From contig BNUP01000068.1 of the NCBI GenBank assembly GCA_025997455.1, forward strand, positions 1 through 11,374: a DNA stretch of 11,374 nucleotides, in the 5' to 3' direction. The position numbers and the translations under genes are program-made. The DNA comes from Fibrobacterales bacterium (GTDB lineage: Bacteria; Fibrobacterota; Fibrobacteria; Fibrobacterales; Fibrobacteraceae). The notes beneath the pieces were generated by a model, which saw nothing but the letters and a program-made list of their open reading frames with translations, was not told the origin of the DNA and did no database searches. Positions within the stretch are counted from its first letter, which is position 1; each line of letters opens with the position of its first letter. This document shows positions 5,555-11,374 of this stretch, one piece after another.

Positions 5555-6109
5555 ATGGGTGTTCTAAAAAATCCTCTGCCCGTGCGGCTTGTTGTAGGGA
5601 TGCTTGCCGAAAATTTGGAACTCGCACAAGAGGCAACTAAAAAACTTGAGGAAAGGTTTGGAGTGGTCGATTTGGAGATGCCGCCCGTGCCGTTTGCACA
5701 TACAAATTATTACAAGGACGAATTGGGAGAAAATCCGTTTAAGTCTTTTGTTGCATTTGAGGAACGGATAAACAGAGAATCGATTAAGGATATAAAAATT
5801 GAGACAAACGAGATGGAAAAAATTTGGAACAGACGGGTGAATTTAGACCCCGGTTATATGACGCTTGGGCAATTTTTTTTAGCGACGACCAAAGACCAAA
5901 GGCACAGGGTGTATCTCGGAGGCGGAATTTTTGCTGAAGTTACGCTTTACTTTGAAGACGGACATTTTCATCCTTTTGATTGGACTTACCCCGATTACCG
6001 CAGTGAGAGTTATATAAAATTTTTAGAAAAAGCGAGAGAGCGATTGGCGTATCAAATTGCAACGGGAAAGCCGTATAGCAAGCGAGGAAAAAGTGATAGG
6101 AGTGTTTGA
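5555..6109 (+). CDS. DUF4416 family protein of unknown function
   Basis: A 184-residue soluble protein with no signal peptide or membrane segment. It resembles the DUF4416 family along its whole length. Recognisable blocks are VRLVVGML near the N-terminus (10-17), EERFGVVDLE (33-42), FAHTNYYKDELG, RRVNLDPGYMTL (93-104), LATTKDQRHRVYLGGGIFAEVTL (109-131), and DWTYPDYRSE (142-151) near the end. The function is not known and I do not guess one. The ATG at 5555 directly follows a promoter-like box without a Shine-Dalgarno sequence, so the message may be leaderless. The gene overlaps murI by 17 bases, so the two are probably translated together. Confidence 0.88.
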   Translation: MGVLKNPLPVRLVVGMLAENLELAQEATKKLEERFGVVDLEMPPVPFAHTNYYKDELGENPFKSFVAFEERINRESIKDIKIETNEMEKIWNRRVNLDPGYMTLGQFFLATTKDQRHRVYLGGGIFAEVTLYFEDGHFHPFDWTYPDYRSESYIKFLEKARERLAYQIATGKPYSKRGKSDRSV

Positions 6110-6902
6110 TTCAGGGTTCGGAGGTTTGACTATTTTACGAGATTTGGTTAAAAAATTGCCGACTTACGATTTTGCATATTTGGGTGATAACTCGCGTGCA
6201 CCTTACGGAAATCGCAGTTTTGAAACTATTTATCGCTACACGCTTGAGGCGGTAAATTACCTGTTTTCGCTTGGTTGTCCGCTTGTCCTTTTGGCTTGCA
6301 ATACGGCATCGGCAAAGGCGCTTCGCACTATTCAACAAAACGACCTGCCTCAAATCGCTCCGCAAAACCGTGTGCTCGGTATAATTCGCCCGATGTCTGA
6401 AGAGATTGCAAATTTTACAAAAACAGGACACATTGGAATTTTAGGAACGGAAGGAACAATTTCTTCTGAAAGTTATCTTTTGGAAATTGCAAAATTTTAC
6501 CCGAATTTGAAAGTCTCTCAAACCGCGTGCCCAATTCTCGTTCCGCTTGTGGAAAACGGATTGCAAAATCATCCTGCAACGGAAATTTTTGTGCAGGAAT
6601 ACACTTCCGAAATTCTTGGAATTGACCCGCAAATTGACACTCTGCTCCTCGCTTGCACTCACTACCCGCTTTTGGAAAAAGTATTTGAAAAAGTTTTACC
6701 GCCAACTGTTCGTGCTATTGCACAGGGTAAAGTTATTGCGGAAAAAACAGCGAATTATTTAAGCCGCCATCCCGAAATTGACAAGTGCATAAGCAAGAAC
6801 GGAACCGTTAAATTTTTAACAACCGACTCGGCAGAATTTTTTAACAAAGGTGCAAAAAATTTTTGGAACGGAGAACTGCAATCAAAAAGTGTGGCGGTTT
6901 AA
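6093..6902 (+). CDS. murI: Glutamate racemase
   Basis: Converts L-glutamate to D-glutamate for peptidoglycan precursors; cytoplasmic and cofactor-independent. From the GTG at 6093 there are 269 residues, the usual length. VFDSGFGGLT (4-13) holds the Asp-Ser pair of the active site, GDNSRAPYG (31-39) is a family signature, and the two catalytic cysteines are Cys69 in LACNTAS and Cys188 in LACTHYPL. The GTG is chosen because GAGG lies at 6084-6087 and the family match starts at once with IGVFDSG. An upstream in-frame TTG at 6057 would add 12 atypical residues. The gene lies inside the end of the DUF4416 gene and converges with aroKB. The two stop codons share the palindrome TTAA at 6899-6902. 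Confidence 0.95.
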   Translation: MIGVFDSGFGGLTILRDLVKKLPTYDFAYLGDNSRAPYGNRSFETIYRYTLEAVNYLFSLGCPLVLLACNTASAKALRTIQQNDLPQIAPQNRVLGIIRPMSEEIANFTKTGHIGILGTEGTISSESYLLEIAKFYPNLKVSQTACPILVPLVENGLQNHPATEIFVQEYTSEILGIDPQIDTLLLACTHYPLLEKVFEKVLPPTVRAIAQGKVIAEKTANYLSRHPEIDKCISKNGTVKFLTTDSAEFFNKGAKNFWNGELQSKSVAV

Positions 6903-8515
6903 CTGTTAATCGCCTTCCACGCCTCAAAAATCTGTTCTTTATTCGGATCGCTCGACATTTCAACACTGCCGATTTTTGTGGGTAAAATATACACGCGCTT
7001 TTGTTTATCAACTTTTTTATCAAGTGCCATCGCATTCCACGCATCTTCTATATCAATTTCAAATGTTCGCGGAATACCGACTTTTGTCAATAAATCGTTT
7101 TGACGATTTTCTTCGTTTTCCGTCCAACGCCCCGTGATTGTCGATAAGCGAGCCGCCACTCGCATTCCCAAACCAACCGCAATTCCGTGCGAAAATTTTT
7201 TGTAGTCCGTTAATTTTTCTATCGCGTGCCCGAATGTGTGCCCGTAGTTCAAAATTGCCCGCAACCCCGTTTCTTTTTCGTCTATGCCCACAACTTCCGC
7301 TTTAATTTCACAGGAACGGCGAATTATATATGCAAGAGTTTCAGATTCGCGAGATAATACGGCAGAAACATTTTTTTCTAAATAAGTAAAAAATTCCTCA
7401 TCGTATATAATTCCGTATTTCACAATTTCCGCAAGACCCGCAGTAAATTCCTCGCTTGGCAAAGTTTCCAAAACCGACAAATCGCACACCACCGCAGACG
7501 GCTGATAAAACGCCCCTATCATATTTTTTCCTTCTGGATGATTTATCGCAACTTTTCCGCCAACCGAACTATCTACCATCGCCAAAAGTGTAGTGGGAAT
7601 TTGCAGGAACGAAATTCCGCGCTGATAAGTTGCCGCCGCAAAACCCGCCATATCGCCCACAACTCCGCCGCCAAATTGCAAGAGGCAAGTTTTGCGCCCA
7701 TAGCGATTTTTTAACATATAAGTCCATAAATTATTTAACTCGTTTAAGTTTTTGTTAGTTTCGCCTGCAGGAAATGAATAAACATTATTAACGAGTGCGT
7801 GGTCGAAAGAAGTATTGCAAAGCAAATCTATGCTTTTTTTCTGTTTCTCCGCTACATTAGAATCCGTGCAAATCAACTGTTCATACTTCGGCAATAAATT
7901 CAACGATTCCAACAGAATTTTCATATTCTCTAAAATTTCTCTGCCTATAAAAATCGGGTATTTTGCACCGTTCTCCGTGCAAACGGAAAGCGCCTTATAT
8001 TTCCAAATTTCAAGAGCACTCAAAATATGCGGAACGGCACGATTTTCAGGTTCTTCATTATCGCTCTCAACGCTAAAATCTGCCTCTGCGTAAAATTGCT
8101 CCCGTGCGGCAAGCATAGTTTTAACTTTTTCAAGTCGTTCTGTTTCGGATAGATTCGCCATAAGCGGTCGCTTGTTGTTTCTGCCTATCCTTTCACTTAA
8201 AATTTCAGGGGTCGCCCGCATACGAATGAGCAAGCCTGATTTTTTTATCACCTCAATATTTTCATTTTGCGTAACCGCACCGCCGCCAAGCGATACTACC
8301 ACTCCGTTTTTTTTTGCAATTTCTTTTATCGCAGATTTTTCAATTCGCCTAAAGCCTGCCTCACTTTCCAAATCAAAAATTTCCGCTATGCTTTTACCCT
8401 CGCGCTCTACTATAAACTCGTCTGAATCTATATATTCCATTTGCAATTTTTCGGCAATAAGTTTTCCGATGCGGGTTTTTCCGCTCGCCATAAAACCTGT
8501 AAAGTATATGTTCAT
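6899..8515 (-). CDS. aroKB: Bifunctional shikimate kinase / 3-dehydroquinate synthase
   Basis: Fuses two steps of the shikimate pathway to aromatic amino acids: AroB makes 3-dehydroquinate from DAHP, and AroK phosphorylates shikimate. From the ATG at 8515 there are 538 residues. The AroK domain (about 1-170) has Walker A GFMASGKT (7-14), DSD (30-32), GFRR (54-57), SLGGG (75-79) and RPLM (116-119). The AroB domain (about 185-538) has FGGGVVGDMAGFAAA (281-295), PTTLLAMVDSSVGGK (307-321), LAEIVKYG (361-368) with Glu363, NYGHTFGHAIE (423-433) with His426, and His443; these three are the likely metal ligands. The N-terminal start is fixed by the kinase P-loop and by ATGA coupling to the MATE gene, with AAAGGAG 10 bases upstream. 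No linker degeneration is seen, so both activities should be intact. Confidence 0.94.
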   Translation of the reverse strand: MNIYFTGFMASGKTRIGKLIAEKLQMEYIDSDEFIVEREGKSIAEIFDLESEAGFRRIEKSAIKEIAKKNGVVVSLGGGAVTQNENIEVIKKSGLLIRMRATPEILSERIGRNNKRPLMANLSETERLEKVKTMLAAREQFYAEADFSVESDNEEPENRAVPHILSALEIWKYKALSVCTENGAKYPIFIGREILENMKILLESLNLLPKYEQLICTDSNVAEKQKKSIDLLCNTSFDHALVNNVYSFPAGETNKNLNELNNLWTYMLKNRYGRKTCLLQFGGGVVGDMAGFAAATYQRGISFLQIPTTLLAMVDSSVGGKVAINHPEGKNMIGAFYQPSAVVCDLSVLETLPSEEFTAGLAEIVKYGIIYDEEFFTYLEKNVSAVLSRESETLAYIIRRSCEIKAEVVGIDEKETGLRAILNYGHTFGHAIEKLTDYKKFSHGIAVGLGMRVAARLSTITGRWTENEENRQNDLLTKVGIPRTFEIDIEDAWNAMALDKKVDKQKRVYILPTKIGSVEMSSDPNKEQIFEAWKAINS

Positions 8516-9852
8516 TTTGCCATAACTCCTTTTGTTTTCCATTTGCCGCGATGCCATCTCATATAATTTACGATAGAACGGTAAAATTCATCCGATGCCA
8601 TACCAAGCCACAACCCAATCGCTCCGAGTTCCAAACCGAAACACAAAAACAGAGTAGTTCCAAGTCCGAGCGTCCACATAGAAATTGTTCCATAAACAGC
8701 GGGAAATGCCGAATCGCCCGATGCACGAAGAGCATTGGTGATGACGATGTTTGCCGCTTTAAAAGGTTGCAATGCAACATCGCACCACAAGAGTGCACAG
8801 CCGAGTTTTATTATTTCCGCAGAATCGGTATAAAACGAAAGTAAATGACTTCCAAAAAAAGCAACCGCAACCGCAACCAAAAGTGCACTCAAACAACTCC
8901 AAACCAAACTCTGATGCATACGGCGGCTGGCTTTATCAAATTCGCGATTACCCACCAAATGTGCAACCAAAATTTGCGACCCGCTGCCGAGTCCCACGCT
9001 TAGCACAACGGCACACAGAGCAAATGCTCCTGCAAACACGCGTGCCGCCATTGGCACATCGCCGAGCCTTGCGAACAACGCCATCACAAAAACCTGAAAC
9101 AACTGAAAACTCACAGGCTCAATTGCCGCAGGAACACCGATTCGCAACCACTCCGGCAACAGCACCATATAACCGCGTTTAATGTCTTTCAAATGAGTTT
9201 TGTGTTCAAGGGAATACACAACAATAACCCACAGAGTAATTGTAGATATAATCCACGAAAATCCCGTTGCCGTTGCCACGCCATAAACGCCCTGCATAAA
9301 TTCCGGTATGCCGAACATCCCTTCCAAAAACACAAAATTCAACGCGGTATTCACAACAAGCGTTAGCGCATTTGCCGCCAAATTCCACAGAGTATAACCG
9401 TGCGTTGCCACCAAACTCGTAAGCGTTCCCTGCAATGCTCTAAACACCACAAACGGAGACATCGTATGCAAAAATTTCAGTGCCGCCTCGGCAGCCTCGC
9501 CGCTTAAACCCATCCAAACCACCAAATGTGGCGATAAAAACCACAACACAATGCCCATAATCAAACCGACAAATGCACTTCCAGTAATCACCAAAGTTTG
9601 CGTTACCTGTGCGTGTCTCGGCTTGTCGCCTCCCAAAAATTGCGATGCAATACTCGCTCCCGCCTGTGCAAAAGCCTGAATTGCCATAAACAGCGTTCCC
9701 ATAACGGGCATAAGTGCACCCACGCCTGCCGCCGCCTCAATAGACCGCCGCGACAAAAACCAACTGTCCAACATCGGCAATACCATACCGATACCGAATG
9801 TCACCACAAGGGGCCACGAAAGTGCAAAAAGCGATCGGTCTTTAACTGCCAT
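8512..9852 (-). CDS. MATE family efflux transporter
   Basis: An inner-membrane transporter of the multidrug and toxin extrusion family, exporting organic cations or other compounds by exchange for sodium or protons. The 446 residues are of typical length and hydrophobicity and suggest about 12 membrane segments in two related halves. The N-terminal half begins SWPLVVTFGIGMVLPMLDSWFLSR, and a matching second-half segment has GVPAAIEPVSFQLFQVFVM. Inter-helix features such as ASIASQFLGGDK and SQILVAHLVGN occupy equivalent places in the two halves. The substrate is not predictable. The ATG at 9852 (MAVKDRS) is preferred over an upstream extension that would run into the promoter region. The stop overlaps the start of aroKB as ATGA, an unusual partner for a biosynthetic gene. 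Confidence 0.9.
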   Translation of the reverse strand: MAVKDRSLFALSWPLVVTFGIGMVLPMLDSWFLSRRSIEAAAGVGALMPVMGTLFMAIQAFAQAGASIASQFLGGDKPRHAQVTQTLVITGSAFVGLIMGIVLWFLSPHLVVWMGLSGEAAEAALKFLHTMSPFVVFRALQGTLTSLVATHGYTLWNLAANALTLVVNTALNFVFLEGMFGIPEFMQGVYGVATATGFSWIISTITLWVIVVYSLEHKTHLKDIKRGYMVLLPEWLRIGVPAAIEPVSFQLFQVFVMALFARLGDVPMAARVFAGAFALCAVVLSVGLGSGSQILVAHLVGNREFDKASRRMHQSLVWSCLSALLVAVAVAFFGSHLLSFYTDSAEIIKLGCALLWCDVALQPFKAANIVITNALRASGDSAFPAVYGTISMWTLGLGTTLFLCFGLELGAIGLWLGMASDEFYRSIVNYMRWHRGKWKTKGVMAK

Positions 9853-9862
9853 AATTTGAAGG

Positions 9863-9873
9863 GGAAGATAGCA
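9863..9873 (-). promoter_or_regulatory. Promoter-like box of the MATE-aroKB operon
   Basis: The minus strand reads TTGCTATCTTCC across 9874-9863, a weaker fit to the recurrent motif, 10 bases before the ATG at 9852. It diverges from the permease promoter box 34 bases away. Confidence 0.35.
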
Positions 9874-9875
9874 AA

Positions 9876-9906
9876 TACCCTGCACCCTATACCCTGCACT
9901 GCAAAG
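9876..9906 (+). repeat. Partial promoter-associated repeat before the permease gene
   Basis: ATACCCTGCACCCTATACCC followed by TGCACTGCAAAG matches the segment just before the DUF4416 promoter box (5515-5537) and, more loosely, the end of the tgt array. The palindrome and the long heptad array of the other two copies are absent here. Confidence 0.65.
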
Positions 9907-9918
9907 TTTCTATATTAC
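9907..9918 (+). promoter_or_regulatory. Promoter-like box of the purine permease gene
   Basis: TTTCTATATTAC ends 9 bases before the ATG at 9928, leaving at most a few bases of leader and no Shine-Dalgarno sequence. Confidence 0.5.
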
Positions 9919-9927
9919 CTCTCGATT

Positions 9928-11235
9928 ATGAAATTTTTAGACGAGTATTTTGGCATTTCTGCAAGCGGATCCAATCTTTACAGAGAGATTATCGCGGGAG
10001 TTACGACCTTTTTTGCGATGTCGTATATTCTTTTTGCAAATCCGGCGATTTTATCGGAAGCCGGTATGGATAAATCGATACTTTTCACCTCTACCGCAAT
10101 TGCCGCGATTATCGGGTGCCTTGCTATGGGAATTTATGCCCGTCTGCCGTTTGCTCTTGCACCGGGTATGGGTTTGAATGCATTTTTCACTTACACTATT
10201 TGCTTGCAGTTAGGACACTCTTGGCAGTTCGCGCTCGCCGCTGTTTTTTGCGAAGGTGTAGTTTTTCTCCTTATATCGATTTTTAATATTCGCGGACTTA
10301 TTATAAATCTTATTCCAAAAACATTGCATTATGCATTCTGTCCGGGTATAGGGCTTTTTATAGCGTTTATAGGGCTGCAGATGGCAGGTTTGGTTGAACC
10401 GAGACAAGGCACAATATTAAAACTCGGAAATGTTTATGACCCCAATGCCATTCTTTCGTGCGTGGGTGTTGTTGTTATAGGTGCGCTTTATATGCGTAAA
10501 ATTCACGGCGGAATGTTGCTCGGCGTGGCTATTATTTGCCTGCTCGCTTTGCCGTTCGGTATGGTTAAGATAGATTCGCTTTTTTCACTGCCGCCTAATG
10601 TGATGCCCGTATTTATGAAATTTGATTTTAGCGAATTGTTTTCTTTTGATTTTATTTGCGTGATTATATTGCTTTTGAGCGTTGATATTTTCGATACGCT
10701 TGGAACTTTGGTGGGTGTTGCGGAAAGTGCAAATATGATTGATGAGAAAGGTAATGTGAAGAATAACAGAAAGGCGTTTATTGCAGATTCATTATCGACA
10801 ATTTTCGGTGCGATGTTCGGCACAAGCACAACTACCACTTATGTTGAGAGTTCAACCGGAGTTGCGGCTGGAGGCAGAACGGGAATAACCGCAATAGTTA
10901 CCGCACTCTGTTTTGTTATGGCACTCTTTTACTATCCGATTTTCAGTGCGGTTCCAAAGTCGGCGATTGCCGCGATGTTGATTTTTGCCGGTTTCAATAT
11001 GTTTATGAGTTCGCCGATTCGGGAAATAAATTTCAAAGATTACTCGGAGTCAATTCCTGCGTTTATAACCTTGCTGATGATGCCCTTTACATATTCAATT
11101 ATGGAAGGTATTTCCTTTGGCGTTTTGAGTTATGTTTTTATAAATGCCCTTTCGGGAAACTTTAAGAAAATCGGTATCGGCACGCTTGTGCTTGCAATAT
11201 TCTTTATGGCAAGATTTGTGGTGTTTAAGATTTAG
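9928..11235 (+). CDS. AzgA/PbuG-type purine (adenine/guanine/hypoxanthine) permease
   Basis: An inner-membrane proton symporter of the nucleobase-cation symport 2 group, expected to import adenine, guanine or hypoxanthine. The 435 residues suggest 12 or more membrane segments. Characteristic blocks are REIIAGVTTFFAMSYILFAN (19-38), LAPGMGLNAFFTY (77-89), SVDIFDTLGTLVG (251-263), GTSTTTTYVESSTGVAAGGR (298-317) and TALCFVMALFYYPIFSAVP (325-343). The TTTTYVESSTG motif is diagnostic of the AzgA branch over uracil or xanthine permeases. An upstream frame adds 110 residues that are antisense to the MATE gene and not family-like, so the ATG at 9928 is used. The gene is divergent from MATE and looks monocistronic. 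No purine riboswitch fits in the short leader. Confidence 0.92.
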   Translation: MKFLDEYFGISASGSNLYREIIAGVTTFFAMSYILFANPAILSEAGMDKSILFTSTAIAAIIGCLAMGIYARLPFALAPGMGLNAFFTYTICLQLGHSWQFALAAVFCEGVVFLLISIFNIRGLIINLIPKTLHYAFCPGIGLFIAFIGLQMAGLVEPRQGTILKLGNVYDPNAILSCVGVVVIGALYMRKIHGGMLLGVAIICLLALPFGMVKIDSLFSLPPNVMPVFMKFDFSELFSFDFICVIILLLSVDIFDTLGTLVGVAESANMIDEKGNVKNNRKAFIADSLSTIFGAMFGTSTTTTYVESSTGVAAGGRTGITAIVTALCFVMALFYYPIFSAVPKSAIAAMLIFAGFNMFMSSPIREINFKDYSESIPAFITLLMMPFTYSIMEGISFGVLSYVFINALSGNFKKIGIGTLVLAIFFMARFVVFKI

Positions 11236-11250
11236 ATTGTGGAAGTGCTG

Positions 11251-11327
11251 TATAGTAGGCTCTGAAGAACTCGTTAAGAGGTCGTCAGTGCCTGCTAAGC
11301 GACATGGGCGAACTGTATTTTATGCAA
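11251..11327 (-). repeat. 78-base palindromic repeat, copy B (inverted)
   Basis: The reverse complement of this block matches 2667-2744 at about 88 percent. On the plus strand TAGTAGGC (11253-11260) and GCCTGCTA (11290-11297) close a long imperfect hairpin that starts 18 bases after the permease stop. A second inverted pair, GGCGAAC (11307-11313) and GTTCGCC (11337-11343), follows. There is no T-run, so it is not a textbook terminator, though it may mark the 3' end of the transcript. The last bases to 11374 show nothing more. Confidence 0.8.
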
Positions 11328-11374
11328 GTTTAAGCGGTTCGCCGTCGGCTGATTAACTTAACCGTTTAATTTTA

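Noticed and set aside
9598..9927. N-terminal extension of the purine permease
   Set aside because: It is antisense to the MATE gene, Cys/Arg/His-rich and unlike any permease N-terminus. The family match begins at the ATG at 9928.
9919..9927. Purine riboswitch before the permease
   Set aside because: Only about 9 bases separate the promoter-like box from the start codon, and no conserved purine aptamer sequence is seen in the 75-base intergenic region.
11253..11297. Rho-independent terminator of the permease gene
   Set aside because: The hairpin is long but imperfect, has no T-run after it, and is shared with a copy at 2667-2744 that is not after a gene in the same sense. I record it as a repeat instead.
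2667..11327. Mobile island inserted at tRNA-Glu
   Set aside because: There is no integrase and no direct repeat of the tRNA 3' end. The cargo is housekeeping genes, and the flanking repeats are inverted palindromes rather than attachment sites.

Overview
The window carries eleven protein genes, one tRNA gene and an unusually dense set of small palindromic and heptameric repeats. It reads like chromosomal DNA of a Fibrobacterota-type (FCB group) Gram-negative bacterium. Three things point there. A promoter-like motif, TTTCTAyaTTnC, recurs and resembles the TAnnTTTG box of Bacteroidota. The gene at the left edge looks like the MXAN_6640 type of secreted metalloprotease, which I associate with Fibrobacter-like and myxobacterial genomes. 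There are also lipoprotein and envelope genes. The phylum is an inference from remembered families, not from a search.

Left part (1-2600, minus strand): queuine tRNA-ribosyltransferase (tgt) is followed, with a 4-base ATGA overlap, by a secreted HExxH zinc metalloprotease that runs off the left edge. The metalloprotease frame is open for all 1124 bases but lacks its 3' end here. The tgt leader holds a palindrome and about 190 bases of heptamer-periodic DNA, and a promoter-like box lies almost on the GTG start.

Middle (2600-5550): repeats, a tRNA-Glu(UUC) gene on the minus strand with a good promoter, thioredoxin, and a 483-base intergenic region full of palindromes. Then come a dimeric-type dUTPase and an overlapping RND-type membrane fusion lipoprotein that has no pump gene beside it.

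Right part (5550-11374): a DUF4416 gene overlaps glutamate racemase (murI). This pair converges with a minus-strand operon made of a MATE transporter followed by a fused shikimate kinase/3-dehydroquinate synthase (aroKB), joined by an ATGA overlap. A purine permease of the AzgA/PbuG type diverges from the MATE gene across 75 bases.

The genes are mostly housekeeping: tRNA modification, redox, dUTP removal, D-glutamate for peptidoglycan, aromatic amino acid precursors, purine uptake and efflux. I see no phage, insertion sequence, CRISPR or defence genes. The unexplained content is non-coding. A palindrome plus heptad-array module sits, in the same orientation, just before the promoter boxes of two operons, with a partial copy at a third. 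A 78-base repeat is present as an inverted pair about 8.5 kb apart. The leader of the dUTPase gene can form mutually exclusive hairpins before a T-run.
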